From Cristatella mucedo (Eukaryota; Bryozoa; Phylactolaemata; Cristatellidae), in contig WPIO01000006.1 in assembly GCA_009760855.2 (NCBI GenBank), positions 10,585,501 to 10,649,500 of the forward strand: a stretch of DNA of 64,000 bases, written 5' to 3'. The notes beneath the pieces were generated by a model, which searched no databases, was not told where the DNA came from, and saw nothing but the letters and a program-made list of their open reading frames with translations. The position numbers and the translations under genes are program-made. Positions 45,294 to 54,774 of the stretch are shown here, piece by piece. Position 1 is the first letter of the stretch, and each line of letters opens with the position of its first letter.

Positions 45294-46697
45294 GAGCACG
45301 CTCATGCTTACTTTCCAAGAACTCGGCCGACGTCTTGCCTCCGCCGTTGGATGTCCCCCTCGGGTGCACTTCGCTCAAGTAACGCTGCAGGTGAGGCGTC
45401 GAAGGCGACAGATAAGGTATCATCTGTGGCCTACCGCAGTCGCCGACGACCACGTGTGCCCACGAGTCGTCGACGTCTCCATCTTCGCCGGTCACTATCT
45501 TGAGCGGACCATAACCATTTACGGGAGGCGATCCCCGCAGAAACAACGAGTCGGCATTTGCACCTGGCTGGCCAGCATAACCTCCCGGCATTCGCTGGTT
45601 CGAAGGTCTTGCCGATGCGGCTGCAACGGGCCACCGGACGCTCGTCAGCTATTCATCGCTGTCAGCAAGTCTGTGGTGGTATGCACGCTTGCGATTCGGA
45701 CTGCGCAAGTGCAGGCAGCACCTGCAGAAGCCAGGCGGCAGTCTCCGCCGCCAAGGAAACGGCAAAGGAAACGGCAAAGGAAACGGCAAAAGAAACGGCT
45801 GAGCAGTTGCAAAACGAATGAGCTGCAAAAGCGGCCAGGCAGGCAGCGACGGCTTCGAGGCAGAGGCTTGCTCTCGCCGCAGCAGCCATCGAAAGCGCTC
45901 GACGCCTGTGAAGCACCAGCAGCAGCAGCAGCAGCAAGCAGCGGGTCTGCACCGAGAGACACTTGCCATCTCGCGCGAGCAGCACGTGCAGACTAAGGCG
46001 CCGCTCCCTGATGCACACCAAGCACGGCGTCAACGTCCACAAGCAGCAGCGGCGAGAATAGCCTAGCAACAAGGGCAGCCGAGCCTGATGCAGAAGTGCT
46101 CACCGCTGGCGCGCACGCTGCCGATCACGTCTGGCTCAGAGTGCCAATGCAATCCAAGAAGAGGGTGGTGCTGCTGCTCTGGCAGGAAGTCGCCAGCACA
46201 GCTGCCGGGAGCGGGCGACTTGCCACCGTGATTGACAGACAGAGCGGCGCCATTTGTCAGCTGCGGACTCGGGCTCGGAGCCCGGCCCGTGATTCGGCTG
46301 CCATAGCAGGCGGCAGCGTCTGGCTGACAGGCGCCTGCTCCTGAGGGGCAGGTGCCGGATGTGCCGTGCCAGTCCGGCATGCTCTCGCCCATCCCCTCCC
46401 ACTCGAATGCAGTATCGACGTGAGGTCTCGCGGGCGAGCGCTTGGGCATCACGGTGTGGCCGCCGCTCGGCGCCAGGCTGCTGCAGCCTGCGAGATGCGG
46501 CAGTGGCGGCGCACTTTTGGCAGTCACTGCCTTTCGGCATGCCTCGTAGCAGAGATTTATATTGTTGCGACTGAAGTTGATTATGCTCCGGATCGTGTGC
46601 TCGCCCAAACTCGGGAATTCTCTGTACAGCAAGGAGAATAAGGTTTCTGGCGGATGGTTTTCCATGCTGCTGCTATTGGCACATCATGTCACCATGC
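37531..46697 (-). CDS. TAB2/3: TAB2/TAB3-like TAK1-binding adaptor, complete coding region in 5 exons
   Basis: Coding exons 46665-46104, 45620-45312, 40075-39912, 39312-39231 and 38126-37531 join in phase (1,1,0,1) to 571 codons, 570 aa; the first exon begins at 46697. Residues 7-48 (LFSLLYREFPSLGEHTIRSI, then NNINLCYEACRKAV) form a CUE-like ubiquitin-binding domain. Proline/serine-rich linkers follow. ILVQQRGRLEKLAQ starts a coiled coil of about 80 residues that ends LRDEVLSLQAK. The C-terminus is an NZF zinc finger, WGCSACTFLNHPTLSMCEMC (CX2CX10CX2C), with the Thr-Phe pair that in TAB2/3 contacts Lys63-linked ubiquitin. TAB2 and TAB3 bridge polyubiquitin and TAK1 (MAP3K7) in NF-kB and JNK signalling. 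Human TAB2/3 are about 690-710 aa, so this protein is compact. TAB2 cannot be told from TAB3. The promoter is probably far upstream. Confidence 0.92.
38645..38682. repeat. Imperfect 38-bp hairpin
   Basis: CACCTGCATGCCT and AGGCATGCAGGTG form 13-nt perfect arms, with most of the 12-nt centre also pairing. It lies in intron 4 of the TAB-like gene. Confidence 0.85.
39140..39185. repeat. Perfect 46-bp palindrome
   Basis: The arms CGCTCACGTGGCACAGCC... and its exact complement meet at AGCTGCAGCT with no loop. CACGTG-type E-box words occur in both arms (TCACGTGG / CCACGTGA). It lies 45 nt downstream of the 5' splice site of intron 4 of the TAB-like gene. Confidence 0.97.
39231..39312 (-). CDS. TAB2/3: TAB-like exon 4 (coiled coil)
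   Basis: The acceptor is CCGTTGACAG and the donor is TCGA|GTGAGT. The 82 bp exon encodes EQELEELKVERNRLRDEVLS and LQAKCDS, heptad-like. It corresponds to the second helical stretch before the NZF linker in TAB2/3 (LRSxNRQLQIxxDCL region). Confidence 0.88.
39785..39860. repeat. CA-rich microsatellite
   Basis: Interrupted CACACA/GCACGC blocks lie in intron 3 of the TAB-like gene, close to the exon 3 donor. Confidence 0.9.
39912..40075 (-). CDS. TAB2/3: TAB-like exon 3 (coiled coil)
   Basis: The acceptor is GTTTTTTTTGGCAG and the donor is ACG|GTGAGT. The 164 bp exon encodes ILVQQRGRLEKLAQATASLE and NAELQAENTRLADEIASTKR. It corresponds to ALLVHQKARMERLxxE of TAB2/3, the coiled coil next to the TAK1-binding region. 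The phase is 1 in, 0 out. Confidence 0.92.
40425..40480. repeat. (CA)n with duplicated CACACAAATCAAGA
   Basis: CACACAAATCAAGA is repeated in tandem and followed by a pure CA run, within TAB-like intron 2. Confidence 0.92.
40485..41270. other. TAB-like intron 2, no feature recognised
   Basis: I see neither a repeat family nor an exon that would interrupt the phase-matched junction between exons 2 and 3. Confidence 0.4.
41280..41890 (-). mobile_element. LINE family 1, RT core, 5' and 3' truncated
   Basis: The minus frame 41897-41673 reads HILGFHFYAGDTQFYLFFDP; the usual YADD is YAGD here, so the RT active site is mutated. It continues SCINDIHARMAANFLKLNGD. Downstream (towards 41340) come the RACLDRD and VTSRLDFCNSL regions in broken frames. 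A SINE B sits at its 5' edge. Confidence 0.85.
41890..41995 (-). mobile_element. SINE family B
   Basis: GGCGCTTCACATGCGCCG, ACGGCTCGAGCCCACGACC (B-box complement) and GCACCTCACCCCTGAGCCG (A-box complement) are present. The 3' end abuts the LINE frame. Confidence 0.75.
42000..43125. other. TAB-like intron 2 sequence, unassigned
   Basis: It contains an AAT repeat at 42527-42560 followed by TGCATTCGTTTAGCACTCTATAACGCC, which resembles a reverse LINE or SINE tail. No gene was recognised. Confidence 0.4.
43130..43435 (-). mobile_element. LINE family 1 copy, left part (interrupted)
   Basis: AACCTAGATGGGATGTCG, ACAGACTGGCTAGGC, TTGACTTCGGAGCTGATACG and GGGCTGAGCCGATTTTAAGG correspond in reverse to the region between RACLD and LVMGKPS. 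It carries a G9-10 run near 43310. It resumes beyond an inserted LINE at 43705. Confidence 0.7.
43440..43700 (+). mobile_element. LINE family 1 3' end inserted in an opposite-strand LINE
   Basis: GGGTCCTTGTGATTCGTCC begins exactly at the end of the coding frame of the family. 3' UTR words and the tail GCAAATGTAAAGCGCCTGG with (ATT)n follow. The flanks on both sides belong to one minus-strand LINE, so this is a nested insertion. Confidence 0.82.
43705..43920 (-). mobile_element. LINE family 1 copy, right part (continuation)
   Basis: GGTTGGTCTAGTCACCATCC and CCGTCCAAGTGCGAATGTCG match the reverse of DDKTNLL and IDDIRxW regions. AACTATGCCTGGGAATAA then reaches the RT box region. Confidence 0.68.
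43925..45060. other. TAB-like intron 2, mostly unassigned; degraded LINE 3' UTR at 44755-44890
   Basis: GGGTTAGCAATAACATGCAC, CACATAAAGGACAATTCACA and CGGACCCAGCAAGTG are reverse-strand 3' UTR words of LINE family 1. The rest shows no recognised feature. Confidence 0.45.
45070..45203. repeat. Minisatellite of AGCATC/GAGC units
   Basis: GCATCGAGCATCA is repeated many times, with two longer units GCATCAGCAGGGAGCACAAG at about 45117-45140 and 45177-45203. It merges into the CAG tract next to it. Confidence 0.93.
45204..45292. repeat. (CAG)n, ~29 units, next to the TAB-like exon 2 donor
   Basis: A pure CAG run on the + strand, so CTG in the sense strand of the TAB-like gene. It starts 19 nt inside intron 2. 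Confidence 0.98.
45312..45620 (-). CDS. TAB2/3: TAB-like exon 2
   Basis: The acceptor is CCCGTTGCAG and the donor is GAAA|GTAAGC. The 309 bp exon starts with CC to complete phase 1. It encodes a linker with ANADSLFLRGSPPVNGYGPL, DSWAHVVVGD, YLSPSTPHLQRYLSEVHPRG and KTSAEFLE. No domain was recognised in it; strong phase agreement with both neighbours and a non-repetitive protein text support it. Confidence 0.85.
46104..46697 (-). CDS. TAB2/3: TAB-like exon 1 (coding from 46665): CUE-like domain
   Basis: The acceptor GGTTTTGCAG at 46698 shows that another, non-coding exon lies upstream. The ATG at 46665 opens MENHPPETLFSLLYREFPSL. The CUE-like helices end NNINLCYEACRKAV, where TAB2/3 have NNNNLDACCAVL. 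The linker then runs to RAS and the donor AGCG|GTGAGC. A short upstream ATG (GTGACATGA) gives a three-codon uORF in the leader. Confidence 0.88.
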
Positions 46698-46699
46698 CT

Positions 46700-48930
46700 G
46701 CAAAACCAATCGGACGGCCCGGAGAAGTCAGCAGAGATGCAAACAATCTTGCAAAAGGCTGGCAGCAACTTGTCGTCACACTCGCAGCACGACTAGCGCC
46801 GCGAGCAAGCAGCAGTGCTTGGCAGTCGCCAGCTTTCGTGAGATGCTGCGCGCTTGACCCCTTTACGTCCGTTTAAGGGGCAGGACTGGTCGCTGTGGTA
46901 GCAAATCAAAACTCATAGTTGCAAAAGGAAAAGCACGTCATAACGACCACGCAGCTAGCTCAATCGGCATGCAGTGCAGAAGGCTTAATAGTCGGGTCAC
47001 GTCAGCTCTGAGCCACGATCCTTTTTCGGTCCACCACACACTGTACTTAGGTGACCGTCCAAGTGACTAAATACAAATAAGCTACAGCAGCGACCAGTAG
47101 GGGATCTGCCGTAGGGGCGGGCAGCAAGAAATTATAGAAGGAACAAACATGAACTGAATTTGCACGTCTTGCTCACTAGATGAAGGCTCCGCCATTTGAT
47201 GCCTTTCAATCCGTCCATGCCTTCTCGAAGCTGTGTAAGATCCCGGAGGCCTTGACACGTGGCTCCCGAGCTTGCGCGCACACGCGCGCACCTGCTTACG
47301 CAGCAGCGAGTCACAGGCTGCTGGATCTCTGGGGTAGACAACCGCTCCTGCCACATTGGCCATCACAAGAGCTTGAAAGTTGAGCATAACCAGTTGTGCA
47401 CTGAGATAAGAAAGTCATGCCACACCATCGGAATAGATGCTACTTATACATATGTTCACAGAACTAGAGGTGGCAGCAACTTAATCGGGGCCAATAGTAA
47501 CATAAGTAACTCTAAGGCCAAAACCAAAGTGACCGGCCATCTGCGGTGTCCATCGAAAAGAAATCTCGAAAATGAGGCTACTGTGCCCTAAGATATATCT
47601 ATATATCTTGTACATGACGCCACAGAGAAAAACCAAGGATATTCCTGATCAGCGATCGACACATCGACAGGCATGACGTGCCAGGAATAAGAGATGCGCT
47701 TAGGAGCTCCGTGCCGGATGCATTTTGAGGTCGATGCCACGGCATGCCGAACAGCACGCTCAATTTCACTTCCAGTGCAAACGACATGGGAACGGCAAAG
47801 TTTATAAGGCTATACCAATTCTTATATTGCCTTTGAAAACTGCTATTTATTATTTGCTAGTAAATGGGCTCGAGAACATCCCGGCTTTAGATTCCATATG
47901 CCACATTATCTTTTCACATGCTACTCGAAGCGTGGGAGCTAAGCAGGGAACGTTCCTCAAAGAGAATTTCACACACACAAAACGAAGCCCAACCATGCTG
48001 CCAAGGCATGCCATTGTGGTTCGTGAGGTGTGAATGGGCACAACCATTCGTAACCACATCGTTGCATAGCTTTGCGTAGGATGCTGAATTTCGTACATTT
48101 TGCTTAACATCAATACATCACTGGCTCGCTTGGCCTTATGACACACGAAGACAGCAAAAGTGGAAGTGCATGCATAACAAGATTGTATGTGAGTTTGTTG
48201 ACGAATGAAATAAGAAACTATGGGAATTTTTACGTAATTAATGATACCTGAAATGCCTCCAGAAACAAATTGTCACGTCCAAAGCGTATACACCGGACGT
48301 GAAATTCGGGTTACTACTTCTGGTGAGTGGCAAACGATGCCAACCTCAAAACAGCCCAAACGGGGGACTTCATGTACTTTATCCTCCCCAATCTAGTGCC
48401 CATCTACACGGCAACGACAGGATCCCAAGGATCCCAGATTTCCTTGATGGTATGACTCTTGAGTTTTGGATGGCTTTTTGAACAGAGAAAGCCTCATTTG
48501 CCAGGGCTTTTCCTTTGAGGGCACCACAGATTGTTGGCACACTTAGGTGTAAGAACTAGTGCACTGCTGCTTACATATGATTAAGGTTCATCTTGCGAAT
48601 TGGTTGTGTCAAACTTCGCGTGCTTAATTTGTTCGGTTCCGAGTGTAGTGAGACTGCCGGATGAAGCAAACAGGCTTGCTTCTTCTTTGGCTATTTCTTT
48701 CGTGTAAGGCAAATGAACCTACCCGTGCCTTGCGTTGTGGGCAAGAGTGTAACCAGAAAATAGTAAAGGGGGCTGATGTCACTAAGATTGCACAGTTTCG
48801 ACCGCACCCGAGCCAGTCTATCATTGAGGGAGCCGTGCAACCCCCCCCCTTTGCAGCACGACTTTCGAGTGGGCTGAAGCCCAGCAGATGATTCCCTACG
48901 CCCTTGATTGCAGGTGCAGTGTGAGGTCAA
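46700..48930. other. Presumed intron upstream of the TAB-like coding exon, no feature recognised
   Basis: Open frames (for example 48146-47850 -) have no motif. No LINE or SINE tail was found in this stretch, unusual for this window. Confidence 0.4.
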
Positions 48931-48934
48931 TGTG

Positions 48935-49565
48935 AGCTCTCTGCAACCAGGCTTGTCTGACGTAACCTCGAAATTGCCACGGAACGAACACGACTTGGCA
49001 CCGACCTGCACCGGCTCCCCATCAAGCAGCATATCGACTTCAAGGTTTTGGCACTCACTTTTAGGTTCCTTCATTCTCTTGCTCCGGCCTCCCTATCAAA
49101 ACTACTTACCAATCAGGCTAGGCATCGTACCACCACCTCTTCTGACTTGAGTAGTTTAGCTTTGCCTCTAACCAAACTCAAATCCTTTGGAGACCGTGGC
49201 TCTTTCATTCGTAGGCTTCCCAAGCCTGGAACTCACTTCCTACTGACGTGACGACATTCCCTGAGTTGATAATAATAATAATAATAATATTGCACTTGAT
49301 AAAGCGCCCTCAGAGAACTTAATTTCTTTCTAGGCGCTTTACATTTGCTGCAAAGTGATACGCAATAGTTGATGACATTTAAAAAGAAGTTCAAACCGAG
49401 CGAATTCCTCACAGCATTTGCTGGATCCTTGCGAATTGTCTCTTGCACACTTATACATTCTGACACTGTATTTTCACTAACCAAATGAATGCTTCTTCTA
49501 ACGCATCTACAAAGTGCCTAGAAAGAGATTTAGCTCTCTTAGGGTACCAATATAAAAATGCTTTT
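48935..49565 (+). mobile_element. LINE family 1, 3' end with a nested tail insertion
   Basis: CAACCAGGCTTGTCTGACG, CACCGGCTCCCCATCAAGCAG and GTAGGCTTCCCAAGCCTGG correspond to the C-terminal coding region. At 49267 the copy is broken by a reverse tail. It resumes at 49370 with GATGACATTTAAAAAGAAG, and its own tail AAAGTGCCTAGAAAGAG lies at 49510. Confidence 0.8.
49267..49375 (-). mobile_element. Tail-only LINE family 1 insertion with target-site duplication
   Basis: (AAT)n, TTGCACTTGATAAAGCGCCC, TTTCTAGGCGCTTTACATTT and GCTGCAAAGTGATACGCAAT make up only the last ~100 bp of the element. The flanks GAGTTGATA and TAGTTGATGA share GTTGAT, a short target-site duplication in the interrupted LINE. 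Confidence 0.82.
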
Positions 49566-49859
49566 TAGTTTGTTTACTGTTACTATTACTATCATTACAG
49601 CTTACAGCAGTTCCAAAGGAGAAAGTACCAGCGTGCAGAACCACACGCATGATAGCGTGCGTACTAGCTGGCTCGCACACACACACACCGGTGCGAGCAA
49701 GTACTCGCTCTCGTGTGCACACGTGTTTACATACACGTGAGTGCGCATCCACTGGCGCACACACACATACGTGTTTACAGGGAACTTCGACAAGTAAGTA
49801 TCGCAGACCATGAACTGGGTGCGAACAACTATCCACTTTGAAGAAATTAGGAGTAATCC

Positions 49860-50035
49860 TAGCTGCTTGAACAGCATCTTTTTGTATAGCGACAGAAGAG
49901 CCTTTACGGCTATCACCACCGCTTGCAGTGGCGATAAAGGATCGCCCACCACAGGAATCGAACCCACGACCTCGGGATCGAGGTCATGAAAGCAACCGCC
50001 TTACCTAGTGTGCCATTACGGCAAGCCTATCCGTC
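49860..50035 (-). mobile_element. SINE family A
   Basis: TTTTTGTATAGCGACAGAAG, GCCTTTACGGCTATCACC, GGAATCGAACCCACGACC (B-box complement) and CCGCCTTACCTAG (A-box complement) are present. It is nearly the same as the copy at 56220-56395. Confidence 0.87.
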
Positions 50036-50249
50036 AGCAGCTCAGCGAAGACGCTACAGAAAAAGTGCTATAGCCGATGATAGGCACTCTCCTTAGATCG
50101 ACTGCTAAGACAGCTCAATCAAAAGCTAAGTGCTCACTTGGCAATAGTATGGCCCCATGGTCCAGCACGGTTTCGGTTCCTACAAAAAACTTCTGGCAGC
50201 CAAAAGAATGGGACTGTGTGGGTAAGCTCAGCTTCCTATCACTGGAATA

Positions 50250-51310
50250 TCACTTCTATGCTGACGATACTCAGCTGTATTTGTCATTCAAACCGTCGGA
50301 ATCTGCTGCAGCAACTGAGAAACTGAATGCTTGCCTTGCCAATGCCGACATTAGATCCTGGATGTCAGAAAACTTCTTGAAACTAAGTGACGATAAAACC
50401 GAACTGATGCCCACAGGACACCCTAAGCGTGCGGCTGGATTAAAAGGCTTCGCTCTTCTAGTAGGTGCTGCTGTCGTGCGACCATCACCGCACTCTCAAG
50501 ATTTAGGTGTTGTTTTCTACAGCTGCCTTGATTTTAAAAGCTTCATTCAGACTGCTTCTACACCTAGCCATCACGTCCGATCCCTATCTAAGATTAAGAG
50601 CTGTCTTCCTCAGCAGCTTGCAAAAAATTTAACTAGCTCCTTAGTTCTTTCTCGGCTTGATTATTGTAATTCCCTTTTGGCTGAGCTAACAAAGAAAGCA
50701 ACTAGGCCTCTGCAGCTGGCTATGAATATGGCTGCAAGGCTAGTTTTCAAGTCCCGAAGGTTTGACTACGTGTCTCCTTTGCTAAACGAGCTAGCATGGC
50801 AGCCGGTTGACCAATGGATGGCAGAGCAAAGTTCTTAGGCTGACCCACAAGGCCCGCCGGGGCTTGGCTCCTCCATACCTAGCTGAATTGCTGCACCAGT
50901 TTCAGCCTCTTCGTGCCGTCAAGTGGACAATATGTAGAATATGGAGTGCGGACAATAAATTAGTTGTTCCATTCCTCCGCTTAAAGACCGTTGGCGACAG
51001 AAGCTTTAGCTCTGCAGGTCCTAGACTGTGGAGCTCGCTTCCACAATTCTTAGGCAACGATAACTACTCTCCAACTGCCGACTATGGCACATCCATTTCA
51101 GCGGTCCTGAGCTGCTACTTCTATGCTACTAACTACCTCAACTGCTCTCCTGCTCTGCTATGCTTCCCACTTTCTCTTTGTTGCGTGAGACGAAGACTGT
51201 TGGCCATCGAATGCATACCAAAAGCAACTTAGGCAGTGAGTGCGCTATACAAAACTCTCCTGCGTAACACCCACTTAGTCTTTATGGCTTTGTGGGGTTA
51301 CAGATGGAGA
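50250..51310 (+). mobile_element. LINE family 2, RT box to 3' end
   Basis: Frame 50077-50838 carries YHFYADDTQLYLSFKPSESA, ENFLKLSDDKTELMPTGHPK, LSRLDYCNSLLAELTKKATR and SRRFDYVSPLLNELAW. Frame 50807-51232 continues after a frameshift (LKTVGDRSFSSAGPRLWSSL). The tail is GTGCGCTATACAAAACTC. It is the best family 2 copy in the window; no endonuclease domain is present. Confidence 0.9.
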
Positions 51311-51314
51311 TACG

Positions 51315-51900
51315 TTACATTACCAGCAATGTAGCAAAGGGCCTTGGGGCTACAGCGGGGGACCTTGGGGGGCTGGCTGCAAGGGGGCGGGCATTTAAAG
51401 TAATGTGACATACTCCAGAAAGGGCATGCCATCCATCCATTCCGTGCCCCCTTGTGACGGTCAGCCCAGATCTGGGTATTGATTCAGCCTCTGACCAAAA
51501 CAGTATTTTTCCCAGCTGTCCAGGCAAGCTAGACAGCTGCTCCTCTGCTACCTCGGGGGGGGGGGGAGGCGCCTGTCTACAAGGAGTGCGACTTCTCCAC
51601 TGGGCATAGTGCCCGTAGCAGTCAGTCCAACGAGTAAGCCAGCCAAATAATACCCGATACCTTAAATTGTGAACTCGAGACAACCCTAACACTAAACCCC
51701 AAATCTAACTCAAAACTTGCTTGCAATATACATAATACCGACGTTTAGCAATGCACATACATGAACAAAATCATAAGATATGTCGACAACCTTGTAACTG
51801 GGCATCGTGACTTAGGTAGTAGGATTTGCATCACCAGGCATTGATACAGGTATATACACTAGCGGCCGTCTGAAGCCACTCTCCTGATCACAATATACCA
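51315..51900. other. No recognised gene
   Basis: A G11 run at 51555-51565 and otherwise unassigned sequence. Confidence 0.4.
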
Positions 51901-51904
51901 ACAA

Positions 51905-52810
51905 CAATAATAATAATAATAATAATGCACTTGATAAAGAGCCCTCAGAGAACTTAATCTCTTTCTAGGCGCTTTACATTTGCTGCAAAGTGAAATGCAA
52001 TTGAATGGTAAGTAAAATCATGCTTGACAAACAAAATGAATAACATGGTTAGGGGTGACATGCACATGGTCAGCATGCAAATGTGGTTAGTGGCAGCATG
52101 CACAGTGTCAGCACGCATAAGCACATCAAGGACGAATCACAGGGACCCACTAAATGCTGTCCTAAATAGGTGTGTTTTTAAGTTCCTTTTAAATGTGGTC
52201 AGGTCAGGGGATGTTCTGACGCAGGTCGGGAGGGAGTTCCAGGCTTTGGGAGCATACGAACTAAATGCACAGTCTCCAAAGGATTTGAGGTTTGTACGAG
52301 GTATTTGTAGACTGTTGGATTCCGAAAAGCGGGTGGTACGATGCTTGGCCTGATGGGGGAGTAGATCTGAGAGATAGGCTGGAGCCAAAGAATGAAGTGA
52401 CCTAAAAGTGAGTGACAAAACCTTGAAGTCAATCCGTTGCTTGACTGGTAGCCAATACAGGTCGGCGAGAAGTGGAGTAATGTGGCAACTGCGAAGCTCA
52501 CGACAGACAAGCCTAGCTGCAGAGTTGTGCACCAGCTGCAATCGCCTGATGGCACATGCCGGTAGGCCAGCGAGCAGTGAGTTGCAGAAGTCGAGACGGG
52601 ATGTCACGAATGCATGGACCAACTTGGACGTGGTATCCTTATCTAAACAAGCCCGAATGATTAGCAATGTTATGTAGCTGAAAGTAGGCAGATTTGACTG
52701 TGGAGCTGATGTGGTCGTCTAACGAGAGGTCACTTTGGAGTATGACACCTAGATTTCGAGCTGATTCAACAGGAGATATGCTGGCAGAGCCAATTTTGAG
52801 CGGTTTTTTT
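51905..52810 (-). mobile_element. LINE family 1, 3' half, well preserved
   Basis: The (AAT)n and reverse tail lie at 51905-51985. The minus frame 52667-52137 (176 codons) runs from IRACLDKDTTSKLVHAFVTS to FRTAFSGSL with no stop. Upstream, to 52810, the SLDDHI and ISPVESARNLGV region is present in broken frame. It differs from the 24 kb copy at a modest number of sites. Confidence 0.9.
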
Positions 52811-52814
52811 TAGC

Positions 52815-53080
52815 AGAGCCGATTTTGAGACTCAACCCTATTGAGCATCTGCGGGAGGACAGGTTGGAGAGCTCACTTTGAGCTGAGAACAGCATCGCGT
52901 CTCCCAAGCAGCTTTTTGGTCGGCTTAAGCATCTGTGGGGCTGCATTAATCCGGATGTTTGCCGAAAGTTGACCGAGTCAATGCCCTGGCGAATACATGA
53001 AGTCATAAAGAACAGGGGCGTCCGACCTCCTATTGATGCGAGTAACCATAAGTGCATCTATAACCTTAGTTCTGATTATA
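52815..53080 (+). mobile_element. Tc1/mariner transposase C-terminal remnant
   Basis: GACTCAACCCTATTGAGCATC translates LNPIEHL, the signature around the last catalytic acidic residue of Tc1-like transposases. Then LFGRLKHLWGCINPDV, KLTESMPWRIHEVIKNRG and VRPPID follow. The 5' part is missing and frameshifts are present. It abuts a minus-strand LINE. Confidence 0.75.
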
Positions 53081-53084
53081 GAAC

Positions 53085-53595
53085 ATATTAAAACGCCCCG
53101 TGTGCATGTTTTCAGTGCTGTTCGACGAAGGGCCAGTCAATCTATTGATGGGACAGCGGCTTGGTGGTGGTACCCATTCACCTTCGAGAATACTCATGCA
53201 TTTGAGTGTATGTCAGCCGCTAGCCATTAGAAATACTGTCTATAGAAATAAACACTGACAAATATGTTTTTGTTTATTGGAAATCAAGAAGCAGTGTTTT
53301 GGTCTATAGCTCATTGATCGGGAAGACTTTGGAGTCCTGAACCCGGGAGTAGGCCTATTTGTTGATGCCGCCTTAGCAACTAGATAACTGCATCACCGAT
53401 GACCAGTTGCGATCCCGGATTTCGGTGGCTGGGCAGGAAGTATCATTCTGCTTACTCATGGGCATGCTACACGATAATAGTGCTAGAAAGGTCTGCTAGT
53501 AGAGCAAACTTGTAGGGCCGGTGTACCTCTGAATACCACCAAGATAATTTGTTACAGACATCATTAGTCTAATAGAAGGAGCGACATATTGTTGA
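53085..53595. other. No recognised gene
   Basis: It may include the 3' UTR and end of the Tc1-like element. No inverted terminal repeat could be paired with certainty. Confidence 0.35.
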
Positions 53596-53599
53596 CGAG

Positions 53600-54770
53600 C
53601 TAGCAAAATAGGGACATTGAGCACACACCTACAGACTCTGGCCGAAGCTCGACACGCGCGTTCAGCACTAGCTGTCATTGCAAAAGATAGGCCCCCCTAC
53701 AGATTTGTTAATTGCCAGCTATGGTCTTCCATCTTTCGAAGGTTAGCAGCCAAGATATATATTGCTCGGAAGCTGGGGATCAGTGAGAAAGCTGTCGATT
53801 ATAACAATCGGACAAATGTCCGCACTGAGCACTACGAAGAGCCGGCCAGAGCAGCCTCTGGCTACACTTGGGCTTCTACCAGGAGAGGGGTTATGGGCTC
53901 CAGAAAATGGAGTGCTTGAACGTCTGTTTTGCACCAGACTCGAGTCCACGCTAAAGCACTCGAGCTCAGCAGCACCGGCGACACAATCCCCAGCAAGCAG
54001 ACAGCAAGGCGAAGGCTTGACAGACACAGAAGTATGTCTCAACGGTAGGAAAGGTGAGCTCAACTACTGAAGCGCCGAAGCGGAGCTCGCTTGCACAGAA
54101 GCCTGCCTTGAGTGGGCGTGACAGCACAGATACTGGCCAACCGTAGATTAAAGGCGTTGTTTACCGACGAAAGTGAGTTGGCCGTTTCAAGCAGCAGCAG
54201 CAAACGTCACCACTAGGTTCACCGAAGGAGCTTCAAGGCGTGTGCTGGCGGCTGCTTGCAACATACAGCCAAGTTCTATCTCGGATCAGAGATGGTGCGA
54301 GGAGCTGTCGCAGCAGGCAGTGTAGGGGCAAGTCACCGGCCGTAGTGAATTCAAGACGGCTACCAGCGAATCCTGAACGACATCACTGTGTACAGTGCAT
54401 ACAGACTGTCAGGCCCTTAATTTACTTATCACCAGGACACCGATCCAAAACATGCTCATAAAGTGGCGCGGAAGTTGCTCAACAGGTCACCTTATTTCGC
54501 GGGCTTGCAGTGGCCAAGTCAAAGCCGGGGAGGGGGAGGAAAGGACCTTAAACCGATTGAGCATCAATGGAGTGAGGTTCAACGTCAGCTAAGAGCTCGA
54601 GACAGTAACGCAAGATCACCGGCAGAATTATGGTTCGAATCGCGAGCGGTTTGGCATGCTATACCGTCTGACGTAATTCTGAAACTCAAAAAGACCACCC
54701 CAGCCTGGATGGCAGGGATGGTCGCTAAATCGGGGAGGGAGGGACCAGAACCTGCTAAGCATTAGTGCTT
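53600..54770 (+). mobile_element. Tc1/mariner transposase pseudogene
   Basis: In broken frames: CLEWA.QHRYWPTVD (about 54098-54145), LFTDES (about 54157-54175; the DDE-domain TDES motif), RFTEGASRRVLAA, then after gaps LKPIEHQWSEVQRQL, DVILKLKKTTPAWMAGMVAK. The order is that of a Tc1-like DDE domain. Many stops and frameshifts make it non-functional. It is distinct from the C-terminal remnant at 52815. Confidence 0.75.
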
Positions 54771-54774
54771 CTAC

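Noticed and set aside
45163-45311. Poly-cysteine extension of the TAB-like exon 2 frame
   Set aside because: It is intronic CTG repeat behind a good GTAAGC donor; the next exon joins in phase at 45312.
49900-50030. tRNA gene candidates (B-box words GGTTCGAATCC and similar) here and at 32090, 56320 and 57415
   Set aside because: They recur with a shared non-tRNA body and LINE-like tail, so they are SINE heads; no cloverleaf could be completed.
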